From assembly GCF_004324755.1 (NCBI RefSeq), contig NZ_SDMQ01000019.1:1-38064 (forward strand): a stretch of DNA of 38,064 nt, written 5' to 3'. Made by a program: the position numbers and the translations under genes. The stretch comes from Propioniciclava sinopodophylli (GTDB lineage: Bacteria > Actinomycetota > Actinomycetes > Propionibacteriales > Propionibacteriaceae). Shown piece by piece: positions 24,148-33,411 of this stretch. Every line of letters begins with the position of its first letter. The stretch's first letter is position 1. The notes under the pieces are model-generated. The model did not search any database and was not told the origin of the DNA. It saw nothing but the letters and a program-made list of their open reading frames with translations.

Positions 24148-24983
24148 GCGATGTCCTGGTCGGACAGGATCTTGGTGATGGCGTTGTAGGCGTCGGTCCA
24201 CAGGTCGGGGCCGCACAGGCCGCCGAAGGCGTTGAAGTCGCCCAGGTGGGGCTCGATCGAGAGGAAGCCCTCGTACCCGTCGGCCTTGAGCGCCGCGATG
24301 AGCTCGGGGAACTGGCCGTCGCCGTGGCCGGCCGGCACGACCTTGCTGTGGCCGTTGGCGTCGAACTCGGTGGCGGAGGCGTCCTTCACGTGGAGGTAGT
24401 GGGTGAAATCCTTCACGAGCGGGTAGGCCTCGTCAACCGGCTTGGCGCCGCACTGCACGTAGTTGGCGGGGTCGAAGATGCCGCGGTAGTGCGGGGAATC
24501 CATCTCGGTGATCAGATCGACGACGCGCTCGGGGATGTCGCCGTAGATGTCCTTCTCGTTCTCGTGCAGCATCGTCACGCCGCCAGCCTCGGCGAGGCGG
24601 ACGAAGGCGCGCGAGCGGTCCATGACCTCGCCGCGGTACTGGGCCGGGTCCTCGCCCTGCGGGATGAAGAAGCTGAACATGCGGATGTAGTCGCAGCCGA
24701 AGAACTTCGCGACCTCGACCGCGTGTGCGGCGCGCTTGAGGTGGTCCTCGAACGGCTCGTTGATGAAGATCTTGCCGATGTCGGAGCCCACCGAGCTGAG
24801 CTTGATGCCTGCGGCGTCCAGCTTGGCCTTGGCCTCCTCGAGCTGCTCCTGGGTGAGGTCGAGCACCTTGATGCCCCATGCGCTGCGGAACTCGATGTGC
24901 TTGATGCCGAGCTTGTTCAACAGGGCGATCTGCTCATCGAGGTCGCTGGAGGCCTCATCGGCGAAACCGGACAACTTCCACAT
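24138..24983 (-). CDS. sugar phosphate isomerase/epimerase family TIM-barrel protein B
   Basis: A 281-residue xylose-isomerase-like barrel. Metal-site regions are MLHENEKDIYGD, RGIFDPANYV, YLHVKDASATEF and LSIEPHLGDF. ATG 24983 is preceded by GAAGGAG. A candidate internal -10 (TAGAGT, minus strand 25026-25021) overlaps the stop of the upstream GT87-like gene. It is only distantly like protein A, so this is not a recent duplication. It overlaps oxidoreductase B by 10 nt. Confidence 0.9.
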   Translation of the reverse strand: MWKLSGFADEASSDLDEQIALLNKLGIKHIEFRSAWGIKVLDLTQEQLEEAKAKLDAAGIKLSSVGSDIGKIFINEPFEDHLKRAAHAVEVAKFFGCDYIRMFSFFIPQGEDPAQYRGEVMDRSRAFVRLAEAGGVTMLHENEKDIYGDIPERVVDLITEMDSPHYRGIFDPANYVQCGAKPVDEAYPLVKDFTHYLHVKDASATEFDANGHSKVVPAGHGDGQFPELIAALKADGYEGFLSIEPHLGDFNAFGGLCGPDLWTDAYNAITKILSDQDIAWQ

Positions 24984-25023
24984 GGGGGGCTCCTTCATCA
25001 TCGGACGGCGGTCGTGTTGCACT

Positions 25024-26331
25024 CTAACCACGCACCCCGTTCTCGGAGAGTTGTTGCCGTGTGTGGCCTTGATTCGTCACGACGATCGCGCAGGCCGCCG
25101 ACCACGCCACCAGCGCCAGCAGTCCCAGGTTGCGCGCGGTGAGGAACGCGAGGGCGCGTTCGGTCAGCTCGCCCCGGTTGACCAGGCCGTCGTAGTGGAC
25201 GGGGTAGATCGCCAGCGTCAGCCCGCACAACACCAGCACGGTGGCGAAGGTGAGCAGGGCGGGCGCCAGCGGCGGGGCCTGCTTCCCTCCCCGCAGCGCG
25301 AGGGCGACGAGCACCGCGGTGGGCGCCGCGAGCCACAGCAGGTACTGGGGCGAGAGCGCGCGCGAGGTGACGACGAACGTCCCGACCAGCACCAGTGCGA
25401 GCCAGGCGATGGCGGCCGGGTCGGAGCCGCGCCAGAACCACCAGCCCACGAGCGTGACGCACGCCAGCGCACCGACCACGGAAGCTGCCTGGGCGACGGC
25501 CAGCCAGGTCGGCACTGACGTCCCGACGACCTCGTAGGCGACGAACGTGGAGAACCAGACCCGGTAGGCAGGATCGTCCGCCCACGCGTGCATCGGGATG
25601 GTCGCCGCCACCGCCTCGATCTGGAGCCCCCGGTCGCGCTGATAGCCCAACGGACTGAGCAGCCGCGTCCAGCCGCCAGCGGCCAGCGAACCGGCGACGA
25701 GGGCCGCACCGGTCGCCGCGAGCGCCACCAGCGACGCGCGCCAACCGCCTCGCCGGTGGGCGAGCGGTGCGAGCACGATGGGCCAGATCTTGAGGCCGGT
25801 GCCGAGGCCGACCAGCACGGACGCCGCCACGCGGCGGTTCTCCATGGCGAGCAGGACGGCCGCCCCCGCGGCGGCGGCGGGGAGCATGTCGAAGCGCAGG
25901 AGCGCCAGTTGCCCCAGGGAGCTGGTCAGCAGCACCCAGGCGAGCACCCCGAGCGGCCCGGTACGGCGGCCCAGCAGCAGGGCGAAGGCGGCGTCGGCGA
26001 GCGACGTCATGACGAGGATGGCCGCCCGGTACTGGTCGTGGTGGGTGGCCCCCAGCTCGTACGGGAGCATCAGCAACAGCCCCGCCGGCGTCGGATACTC
26101 GCGGAACGCCTCGGCCACCCCGCCCCCGGCCCGGCTGACCTCCTCGGCGGTGGTGAGGTAGTAGTACGTGTCGCCGTACTCGCCGGTGAGCAGCACCCAG
26201 GCCCAGGTGGACACCATCTTCGCCACGAGCCAGATCGCGGCGGTCGTGACCACGAGCGAGGCCGCGGTGGCGGCGTCCGGCCCCCACGAGGCGCGCGGCA
26301 GGCCGGGCGCGGCGGGAGCGGGCGGAGTCAC
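25024..26331 (-). CDS. GT87-like polytopic mannosyltransferase-type membrane protein
   Basis: An about 435-residue membrane protein with some ten hydrophobic segments, resembling GT-C glycosyltransferases of family 87 (polyprenyl-phosphate-mannose dependent, as PimE). Typical features are an acidic early loop after TM1 (TGEYGDTYYYLTTAEE), EYPTPAGLLLMLPY, GLGTGLKIWPIVLAPLA and SPQYLLWLAAP. The start is uncertain: GTG 26331 follows GGGGGA, but ATG 26349 and 26376 are also in frame. It lies 40 nt upstream of isomerase B on the same strand, so it may be co-transcribed, although the two jobs are not obviously linked. Confidence 0.8.
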   Translation of the reverse strand: MTPPAPAAPGLPRASWGPDAATAASLVVTTAAIWLVAKMVSTWAWVLLTGEYGDTYYYLTTAEEVSRAGGGVAEAFREYPTPAGLLLMLPYELGATHHDQYRAAILVMTSLADAAFALLLGRRTGPLGVLAWVLLTSSLGQLALLRFDMLPAAAAGAAVLLAMENRRVAASVLVGLGTGLKIWPIVLAPLAHRRGGWRASLVALAATGAALVAGSLAAGGWTRLLSPLGYQRDRGLQIEAVAATIPMHAWADDPAYRVWFSTFVAYEVVGTSVPTWLAVAQAASVVGALACVTLVGWWFWRGSDPAAIAWLALVLVGTFVVTSRALSPQYLLWLAAPTAVLVALALRGGKQAPPLAPALLTFATVLVLCGLTLAIYPVHYDGLVNRGELTERALAFLTARNLGLLALVAWSAACAIVVTNQGHTRQQLSENGVRG

Positions 26332-26404
26332 CGGGCCATCATCCCCCATCTCGCCGACGGTTCGGGTGGGGCCCACCGCGCTGGCGCCTCGTCCTCCCGG
26401 GGCA

Positions 26405-26428
26405 GGCGGCGTCCCGAAGGACGCCGCC
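26405..26428 (-). terminator. terminator of the secreted nuclease gene
   Basis: A 10-bp stem (GGCGGCGTCC / GGACGCCGCC) with loop CGAA, just beyond the nuclease stop at 26447. There is no U-tract. Confidence 0.65.
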
Positions 26429-26446
26429 CGGCCCGTCAGCCCTGGG

Positions 26447-29386
26447 TCAGAGCGGGTAGTTGATCACCGCTGACTTGGCGATCACCTCACCGTTGGCGTC
26501 CAGCAGCACGGCCTGGGCGTCCTCCCAGCCCTTGTTGCTGTTACCCGACCACCACGATGACTGCGTGGTGGTGCGCACCTGGGTCTTGCCCTTGCGGTCG
26601 GTCCAGGTGATCTGGAGCGTGCTCCCCTTCGGCATGAGGTCGACGACGAAGCCGAAGGCCTTGTCGCTGACCCGCTGCGTGGTGATCATCGGGCAGCTGT
26701 CCGGGTTGATCGGGTCACCCGACGTGGCGAGCACGTTTTCGTCGGCGTCCAGCACCGTGGCGACGGCGTTGCTCCACCCGGCCTGGCGGTCGCCCGACCA
26801 CCAGGTCAGCGAGTTCACGGTCGTGAACTGCTTCTGGCCGCCCCGCTCCCACTCGATGCGGAGCTTGGCACCCTCGGGAGCGCCAGTCACGCTGAACCCG
26901 AACGAGTTGCAGTCGAACCCGGTCGCCGTGACGAGCACCGGGTCGGCTGCGGGCGCGGCCGGCTTGAGGCCCACGATCACGGGGTCGTGGTCGGAGCTCG
27001 CGAACTCGTCGTCGCTGTGGAAGTCGACGGTGTTGTAGTTGCGCCGGCTGTACTGGAACGCGATGGACTCGTCGCCGTTGATGTCCCAGACGGCGGCACC
27101 GGTCACCAGGGCCATGGCCTCCTCGTTGGCGAACACGTGGTCCAGCGAGCCCAGGCGGCCCGAGAACTGGTACGTCGCCGAGTCTGGCGCGAAGTGCTTG
27201 GCGGTGTTGGTGTAGCCGGCGGCCTCGATGATCTGGACCGGGGTCTCTTTGCTGTACGCGTTGAAGTCGCCCATCAAGAAGGCGGCCTTTCCGGCGAACA
27301 TCTCGTCGACCCAGGCCACGAGCTGCCGGGACTGCGCCTCACGCGACGGGTTGGACAGGCCCTGGCCTGTGCCGTCGTCCTCGCCGGACCCCTTCGACTT
27401 GAAGTGGTTGGCGACGGTCACGAACGTGGTGGGGGAGTCGAGGACGGCGAACTCCTGCGCCAGCGGGTAGCGCGCGTTGGCGAAGGCCTCGTCCAGGTCG
27501 ATGAAGGACGGACCGACCAGCTCGACGACGCTGGGGTCGTAGAGGAAGGCGGTGCGGATGATGTCCTCGTTCGACGGGGTGACCGTCGGCGTCGGGGCGT
27601 AGGCCCAGCGGGTCGTCCCAGCGTCGGCGTTCAGGGCATCGACGAGCTGTGCGAGAGTGTGGTCGCGCGCGTGGTCGATGTAGCTGACGCCGGCGGAGTT
27701 CTCGATCTCCATCAGGGCCACGACCTCGGCGTCCATCTTGTTGATGGCGGCGACGATCTTGGCCTGCTGGTCGGCGAACGCGCTCTCGGAGTACGCGCCC
27801 CGCACCTCACAGTTGTTGGCGCCGACCGGGTTGCCGTACATGTCGGTGTACGCCTTGCAGCCGGTCTCGTTCACGCCGAGGTCGGTGAAGTAGTTGAGCA
27901 CGTTGAACGCGGCGATCTCGAGGTCGCCGCCGACGTTCGGCACGGTGTACTCGCGGTCGTTCTCGGAGACGACCGGGTCGTTGGGGTCGGTCGCGCCGAC
28001 GATCTGGTCGACCGGCTGGTAGTTCCACTGGAAGCGGTAGTCGAGGATCACCGGCTTGGCGAACGTGACCTGGGACGCCGTCCGCAAGGGCTCGTCCGCG
28101 CTGAGGTAGGGCAGCGGGGAATTCTTGGCGGTGGCGTTGGTCACGTAGTTCCACGAGGACCCGTCGTCCAGCGTGATGAGCTTGGCGAGGTTGGCGGTCT
28201 CGTACGCAGCAGCCTCGTCGCCGGGGGTCACCACGTCGGTGGCCTGGTAGAGCGGCTCATCGCCGAAGGCGAGGCCGAGCTGGCCGTACTGGTTGAGGCC
28301 GTAGTTGTTCGTGATCGTGTAGGTGCCCTGCGGCAGCACGAGCATGCCCTCGTACGCCTCCTTCTCGGCGTCCGTCTCCGGCAGGGTGGCGAGCGCGGTC
28401 GGGACGACCGGCGCACAGCCCTCGTACTCGGTCACCACGACGCTGCCCGAGATCTGGGTGAGGCCGTTGTACTCACCGGCCGTGCCCTCGACGCGCACAC
28501 AATCGCCGATCTGGACGTTGTTCGCCGCCCAGTTCGAGAACACGAACAGGCCATCGGACGCCTCGCCCGCGGCCTTCACAGTTCCGCCCGTGCCGGGGGT
28601 CTGGATGTAGATGCCGTTGAAACCACCGGTCGGGTAGGCCGCGGTGACGACGCCGTCGGTGACGACGGACTGGCCGGCGAGCGGCGTGGTGTCACCGGTG
28701 CCCTGGATCTGCGCGATCGGGGTGATCATCGGCTCCGGGTCGGGGTCAGGCGTGGGAGTCGGGGTGGGCGTGGGAGTCGGCGTGGGGTCCGGGTCGGTCG
28801 CCGAGCCCGAGTTGGTCGGCGAGGGGGCGCCGGTGGTGAAGTCGGCGCGGTTGTCGTCGGTGTCGACGAAGTTCGTCCGGCTGGCCGAGGTGGTGTTCGA
28901 CAACGTCGGCGCGGCGGCGCTGCCCTCGAAGCGGACGGCCGAGCCGAAGCCGACGAGATCGACGATGCCGGCGGGGCCGTTCAACTCGACGATCCCGTTC
29001 GTGCCCGACATCGGGGCCGTGCAGATGGTGTCCGGGGTTGGGAGCGGTTCGGTGCCGCCGGCGCCCTTCGCCTGCTGGATCAGGTAGTGGGAGTTGGCGG
29101 CAACCGAGCCGCTCAGGGTGCAGGTGTTCCCGATGTTGCCACCCGACGAGTAGTACTTGACGGTGTAGCCGGTCACGTCGATCGTGGCGCTGGTCGGGTT
29201 GTACAGCTCGACGAAGTCGTGGGTGTAGGTCGCGCCGGAGTTACCCCCGCCGCCGTACACCTCGTTGATGATCAGGCCGCTTCCATCGGGTGCTGCGGAC
29301 GCCGGCAAGGCGGTCAGACCCGTCACGGCCAAGGCCGTGGCCGCCAGTGCGGCGACTCCTCGGCGCAGGTGGGTGGTGAGTTGCAT
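26447..29386 (-). CDS. ExeM/NucH-type secreted endonuclease
   Basis: Secreted nuclease of 979 residues. In order: Sec signal (VTGLTALPASAA), a lamin-tail-like domain (LIINEVYGGGGNSGATYTHD, FVELYNPTS), a Pro/Thr/Asp linker near 200-220, an OB-like region (about 225-340), and an endonuclease/exonuclease/phosphatase domain (about 480-800) with EIAAFNVLNYF, VVALMEIEN, the catalytic regions VANHFKSKGSG and LMGDFNAY, and a final SSDHDPVIVGL. Two related modules of about 80 residues (819-899 and 900-979), each with WWSG and GW, close the protein. ATG 29386 is preceded by GGGAGA. It probably degrades extracellular DNA for phosphate and nucleosides. Confidence 0.92.
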   Translation of the reverse strand: MQLTTHLRRGVAALAATALAVTGLTALPASAAPDGSGLIINEVYGGGGNSGATYTHDFVELYNPTSATIDVTGYTVKYYSSGGNIGNTCTLSGSVAANSHYLIQQAKGAGGTEPLPTPDTICTAPMSGTNGIVELNGPAGIVDLVGFGSAVRFEGSAAAPTLSNTTSASRTNFVDTDDNRADFTTGAPSPTNSGSATDPDPTPTPTPTPTPTPDPDPEPMITPIAQIQGTGDTTPLAGQSVVTDGVVTAAYPTGGFNGIYIQTPGTGGTVKAAGEASDGLFVFSNWAANNVQIGDCVRVEGTAGEYNGLTQISGSVVVTEYEGCAPVVPTALATLPETDAEKEAYEGMLVLPQGTYTITNNYGLNQYGQLGLAFGDEPLYQATDVVTPGDEAAAYETANLAKLITLDDGSSWNYVTNATAKNSPLPYLSADEPLRTASQVTFAKPVILDYRFQWNYQPVDQIVGATDPNDPVVSENDREYTVPNVGGDLEIAAFNVLNYFTDLGVNETGCKAYTDMYGNPVGANNCEVRGAYSESAFADQQAKIVAAINKMDAEVVALMEIENSAGVSYIDHARDHTLAQLVDALNADAGTTRWAYAPTPTVTPSNEDIIRTAFLYDPSVVELVGPSFIDLDEAFANARYPLAQEFAVLDSPTTFVTVANHFKSKGSGEDDGTGQGLSNPSREAQSRQLVAWVDEMFAGKAAFLMGDFNAYSKETPVQIIEAAGYTNTAKHFAPDSATYQFSGRLGSLDHVFANEEAMALVTGAAVWDINGDESIAFQYSRRNYNTVDFHSDDEFASSDHDPVIVGLKPAAPAADPVLVTATGFDCNSFGFSVTGAPEGAKLRIEWERGGQKQFTTVNSLTWWSGDRQAGWSNAVATVLDADENVLATSGDPINPDSCPMITTQRVSDKAFGFVVDLMPKGSTLQITWTDRKGKTQVRTTTQSSWWSGNSNKGWEDAQAVLLDANGEVIAKSAVINYPL

Positions 29387-29437
29387 GGGCTCGGTCTCCC
29401 TGGTCCAGGCCGCCGACGGTGGCGGCTCCTCAGGGGC

Positions 29438-29510
29438 ACGCTACGGGACAAAAGCGCTCGTGGCAGCACCTTGGAGCGGGTGCACCTTCAAGAGTTCAGA
29501 AGGAGTTCAT
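29438..29510 (-). promoter_or_regulatory. nuclease promoter with 11-bp spaced repeats upstream
   Basis: On the minus strand CTGCCA (29466-29461), a 17-nt gap and TAGCGT (29443-29438) form a plausible -35/-10 pair. Upstream on the plus strand GTTCA occurs at 29494 and 29505, exactly 11 nt apart, PHO-box-like but in the opposite direction to the promoter. Confidence 0.35.
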
Positions 29511-29521
29511 CTGGCTGGGCC

Positions 29522-29872
29522 TCAGCGGTCGCCATCTCCCCCCACCAGACCCATGTCGGTGCCCTCGAAGCCGTCGGGGCGGTCGTCCCAACCCGTCGGG
29601 TCGAATGACCGGCCGCGGTTCTCCAGCGCGGCGCGGTCGAGCACCTCGGGGCCCTCGGAGGCCCCGGGCGGGGGGTACGGCGCGGCGGCGTGGCCGGGCA
29701 CGGTCGGGGGCGGTGTCGTGTCAGCGAGCAGGGCCTCCTCCCAGGCGTCCCGATCGGGCGCGACCGGGGGCAGTGCCCGATTCCTCCGCAGCGAGAGGCC
29801 GACCAGGACGCCGACCAGGAGGACGCCCAACAGCGCACCCAGTGCGACGATGCTCAACCAGCCAGCGGCCAT
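29522..29872 (-). CDS. small single-pass membrane protein
   Basis: A 116-residue protein with one N-terminal membrane helix (WLSIVALGALLGVLLVGVLV) followed by basic residues and a Pro/Asp/Gly-rich cytoplasmic tail. No family recognised. The start ATG 29872 has GGGGAGG at good distance, and TAGGCT (29903-29898) gives a -10. It is upstream of the nuclease in the same direction, separated by 135 nt that hold the nuclease promoter. Confidence 0.7.
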   Translation of the reverse strand: MAAGWLSIVALGALLGVLLVGVLVGLSLRRNRALPPVAPDRDAWEEALLADTTPPPTVPGHAAAPYPPPGASEGPEVLDRAALENRGRSFDPTGWDDRPDGFEGTDMGLVGGDGDR

Positions 29873-30054
29873 GGCGGCCTCCCCTCACTCCACTCCCAGC
29901 CTAGCGACCTGCGCTCACACGAAGACGATCTGCGCGCCCTCGCTCAGCGGCCAGCCCGTTCATGTCGAAGCTCAACCAGCAGCCCACAGGTGGCGGCCCG
30001 AGGCGACGATGATGTCGAGCATCCCGCGTACCCCTTGAAGGTGCGGCCCGCCGT

Positions 30055-30900
30055 TCAGAAGCTGAGCAAGGCGAAGAACGGCAGGAGCGGGACCATGATC
30101 CCGGTGCTCATCCAGAACATGCCGAAGTTCATCGCGAAGTCCGACAGCGCGGCCATGCGGAACTTCGGCGAGCCCACCGGACGCACCTCGTGGCACGAGG
30201 GAGCAGTCTCGACGCGGGCGGCCGTGGCGAGGGCGAGCGAGCGGCCGTCCGAGTCATTCGCGACCGGGCCGAGCGCGGGGCGGGGCAGGTCGCAGGTGCA
30301 GTCCGGACCGCAGGTGCAGGTGCCGCCGCAGCAGTCGGACGCCGTGGCCACCGGTGTCGCAGGGGCGAGGGCCTGCCGCAGGGCGTGGACCGAGGCGACC
30401 AGCAGGTAGGCCATCAGCGGGACGCCCACGACCGCGAACCACCACAGGACGCCGCCGGGCTGCTGGGCGGCCATCATCGGGTTCATGCCCCCGGCGTCGG
30501 CCTGCCCGGACTGTGCCGCCATCTTCAGCGGCCGCATGACCGCCATCGCGGCCACGTGCCAGGCCATCGCCGCGAACATCGTGGCGTGGCCGACGAAGTG
30601 CCACCCCGACGAGCGCTGGGCGGCCACGAACGCCCGCACCGCGAGCCAGGCGAACCACACAACGCTGGCGGCGAAGAAGCCGGCCAGCACCCAGATCGGG
30701 ATGATCTTGATGAGCGTCATCCACGTGGGCCCGGCCACCATGAGCAGCATCACGACGGCCATCACCAGGTGGAGGCCGTTCGAGACCCGCTGCCGCCAAC
30801 TTTGAGGGCGGGTCATCTCGTAGATGCTCCACGCCGTGCACCACAGGTAGAGAACGAACAGCCCGACAAACTTCACCGGCACGGTGGCGAACGAGAACAT
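30055..30900 (-). CDS. DUF5134-like membrane protein with metal-binding cysteine cluster
   Basis: A 281-residue protein with about five hydrophobic segments, similar to the actinobacterial DUF5134 family (GLHLVMAVVMLLM, HFVGHATMFAAMAWHVAAMA). Histidines 44, 101, 105 and 115 lie in or beside helices and methionines are abundant. A loop at 188-204 carries Cys 190, 191, 195, 197, 201 and 203 (DCCGGTCTCGPDCTCD), a metallothionein-like spacing. Together this suggests handling of copper or another soft metal, which is inference. ATG 30900 has AGGAGGG. It is divergent from the TspO-like gene. Confidence 0.8.
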   Translation of the reverse strand: MFSFATVPVKFVGLFVLYLWCTAWSIYEMTRPQSWRQRVSNGLHLVMAVVMLLMVAGPTWMTLIKIIPIWVLAGFFAASVVWFAWLAVRAFVAAQRSSGWHFVGHATMFAAMAWHVAAMAVMRPLKMAAQSGQADAGGMNPMMAAQQPGGVLWWFAVVGVPLMAYLLVASVHALRQALAPATPVATASDCCGGTCTCGPDCTCDLPRPALGPVANDSDGRSLALATAARVETAPSCHEVRPVGSPKFRMAALSDFAMNFGMFWMSTGIMVPLLPFFALLSF

Positions 30901-31008
30901 GCAAAACCCTCCTGATGCGGACGCCTGGCACGTCCTCCGCCCCAGTAGTCGGCCGGGCTGGGCCGAAAGTTCCCGAGGATCCGAGTCACGTCCGACCTTG
31001 GACAAACC

Positions 31009-31038
31009 TTCGACCAAGCGGGGGTCGTCACGTAACGT
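31009..31038 (+). promoter_or_regulatory. promoter of the TspO-like gene
   Basis: TTCGAC (31009-31014), an 18-nt gap and TAACGT (31033-31038) give a -35/-10 pair, with transcription from about 31045. A CTTGG ... CCAAG inverted repeat overlaps the -35 and could be an operator. Confidence 0.45.
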
Positions 31039-31085
31039 GGCCAACCACACGGATCTCACCCAACCACCGTGTGACGAGAGACATC

Positions 31086-31883
31086 ATGGATCGCGACCTG
31101 CTCCGCCGCCTGTGGGTGACCGCCATGGCGGCCCTGTGCGTCTACACCACCCTGCTGGGATTCGGGGTGATCGGGACGCGGGTCGAGGACTCGTCCTCGG
31201 GCGTCCTGTCTGCCGACGCGACGCTGCTCGCCCCCGGCGGTCCGGCGTTCTCGATCTGGTCGCTCATTTACGTGGGTCTGGCCGCCTACACCGTCTGGCA
31301 GTGGCTGCCGTCGCAGTGGACGGCCGAACGCGCCCGCGCCACCGGCTGGCTGGCCGGCGCCTCGATGGGGCTCAACGGCGCCTGGCTGCTGGTCACACAG
31401 GTGGGGCTGATCTGGATCAGCGTCGCGGTCATCGCCGCCCTGGTCGTCGTTCTCGGTCTGCTGATGGACCGCGTCACCGCCCATCCCGCCGCCGGCACGG
31501 CCGACCGGGTCGTCATTGACGGCACGTTCGGCGCCTACCTCGGCTGGGTGTGCGTCGCGGCCTGCGCCAACGTCGCCGCGGCCGGGGTCTCGTCTGGCTG
31601 GAGCGTCGGCCCGTTCGCGGACCAGCTCCTCGCCGTGGCCGTCCTCGCGGTGGCCGCCGGCGTCGGGGTCCTCTTGGCGAAGCGCCACGGCGGACGTCTC
31701 GCGCTCGCCGCGGCGTCCGCCTGGGGGCTGGCCTGGATCGCCATCGCCCGCCTGACCGACCAGCCCTCCTCGACCATGGTGGGCTTGGCCGCTGCCGTCG
31801 CCGCGGCCCTGGTGCTCGGCGCGGCGTTGGCGTTCCGCGGGGGCCTCCTGCCGCAGCGGCACTCCACAGCGACCGCCCGTTGA
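31086..31883 (+). CDS. TspO/MBR-like tryptophan-rich membrane protein
   Basis: A 265-residue membrane protein with seven or eight hydrophobic segments and many tryptophans (GGPAFSIWSLIYVGLAAYTV, LNGAWLLVTQVGLIWI, YLGWVCVAACANVAAAG). The pattern F-x-x-W-x-x-I-Y resembles the tryptophan-rich sensory (TspO) group, which binds tetrapyrroles, but classical TspO has about 160 residues and five helices, so this is a longer relative. ATG 31086 follows the promoter by about 40 nt; an in-frame upstream ATG (30915) lies before the promoter and is unlikely. The stop overlaps the truncated acyl-CoA synthetase gene. Confidence 0.6.
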   Translation: MDRDLLRRLWVTAMAALCVYTTLLGFGVIGTRVEDSSSGVLSADATLLAPGGPAFSIWSLIYVGLAAYTVWQWLPSQWTAERARATGWLAGASMGLNGAWLLVTQVGLIWISVAVIAALVVVLGLLMDRVTAHPAAGTADRVVIDGTFGAYLGWVCVAACANVAAAGVSSGWSVGPFADQLLAVAVLAVAAGVGVLLAKRHGGRLALAAASAWGLAWIAIARLTDQPSSTMVGLAAAVAAALVLGAALAFRGGLLPQRHSTATAR

Positions 31884-33046
31884 CGATCATCGCGCTGCCA
31901 CTTGCCCACATCCTGGCCCGAGGGCTGCAGTTGGTGGCCGTCGCCGCGGGTATGAAGGTCGTCCACGAGGGCGAGCGGACGCGCGTCGTCGCCGCCTTCG
32001 GCGAGGTGCGCCCGACGTTCATGGTCGTCGTGCCCCAGCTGCTGGTGAAGATCCGCCAGGCCGGGCGCGACAGGGCGGCGGACGCCCGCATCGGTCCGGT
32101 GTTCCGGCTCGCCGAGTCGACCGCGGTCGCGTGGGGGCGCCACCTCGAGGCGAGACAGGACGATCCCGGACGTCGGGCGCGGCCTGCCCTGCGCGTGCGG
32201 CACGCCTTCTTCGACCGCCTCTTCTACCGGCGGATGCGGCGCCTGATGGGTGATCGCGTCGAGTGGCTGTTGTCCGGCGCGGCGGGGCTCGACCCGACGC
32301 TGGCGCACTTCTTCCGCGGCATCGGTGTGCCGGTCATCGAGGGCTATGGCCTCACGGAGACGACGGCGCCCGCGACCGGGCTACGTCCCGGTGACCTGCG
32401 GGCCGGCAGCGTGGGGACGCCGCTGCCGGGCACGACCATCCGGATCGCCGACGACGGCGAGGTGCTGGTGCGGGGCGTCGGTGTCTTGCCCGGTTCCGTG
32501 GACCCGGCCGACGACGCCGGCGCTTTCGTCGACGGCTTCTTTCGCACCGGCGACCTCGGCTCGCTCGACGACGCCGGGCGGCTGACACTCCACGGGAGGC
32601 GCAAGAACCTGATCGTCACGGCGTCCGGCAAGAACGTCGCCCCCGAGCCGTGGGAGGACGCCGTCACCCGCTCCCCCTTGGTCGCGCACGCGGTGCTCGT
32701 CGGCGAGGGACGCAGCCACCTCACCGCCCTGCTGCTCGTCGACCCCGACGGCGTCCGGCGGTGGGCGCAGCAGTCGGGCAACACAGACGTGGTGGCCCAC
32801 CTGGACGCCCCGCTCCCTGACGACGGGCTGGTGCTGGACCACCCTGCCCTGTTGGCGCGCCTGCAGCGGCCCTTCGACCGGGCCAACGCGGAGGTCTCCC
32901 GGGCGGAGCAGGCGCGCGCCTTCGTGCCCCTGCTCGTGGACGTCACCGCGGCGTCCAACTTCATCACGCCCACGCTCAAGCTGCGCCGCGACACGTTGTT
33001 GGAGGCTGCGGCCCGTCACATCGAGGCGCTCTACGCGCCGCACTGA
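31880..33046 (+). pseudogene. acyl-CoA synthetase (FadD15-like) lacking its N-terminal half
   Basis: The first family residues (ALPLAHILARGLQLV) start right at the end of the TspO-like gene, at a TTG (31880) overlapping its TGA. The remaining 388 codons follow long-chain acyl-CoA synthetases: GYGLTETTAPAT, FRTGDLGSLDD, GRRKNLIVTASGKNVAPEPW and the C-terminal NFITPTLKLRRDTL with the adenylation lysine. About 200 residues including the P-loop (YTSGTTGxPKG) are absent, and the sequence before 31880 belongs to another gene. It therefore looks like a deletion fusion and should be inactive as an adenylating enzyme, although the frame is still open. Confidence 0.85.
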
Positions 33047-33411
33047 CCCGGCGACCCTGGGACTGGGCTGGCGTTCCTGCACGCGGCTGGCTTCCGCCCG
33101 CCTTGCTGGGGTTCGGCCACCTCGCGGGCGGCCCAGGGCCAGCGGGGTGGGGGGGACGGCAGCGACGTGGCGGAGCGCCGGCAAGGTGTGATCGTGCTGC
33201 CGATGGCAGTGGTTCGGCTCAAGGACAGCCTCCGCCGAAACACCGGATAGGCGCCGAAGCTGCGGCATGCGGGTCAGCCGCCACGGAGCCATCGGGGTTT
33301 GCAGCATTCCCTACGGCGTATCGAGCGCCTGGCGAGACTCACTCCGGACGGCGCGGTCGATCAGTGAACTCATCGCGACCGAAGGTTCTGGCGAAGCACG
33401 TGCCAATGAGG
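33047..33411. other. no gene seen
   Basis: About 365 bp after the truncated synthetase show no open frame with family-like sequence on either strand. I saw no hairpin or repeat of note. Confidence 0.5.

Noticed and set aside
28740-28800. GT-rich microrepeat
   Set aside because: Encodes the Pro/Thr/Asp linker of the nuclease; ordinary linker repetition.
26987-29608. Open frame of 873 codons antisense to the nuclease
   Set aside because: Same composition bias; the minus-strand frame encodes a recognisable secreted nuclease.
31880-33046. Functional short acyl-CoA ligase coupled to the TspO-like gene
   Set aside because: The P-loop half of the adenylation domain is missing, so a working ligase is unlikely despite the open frame.
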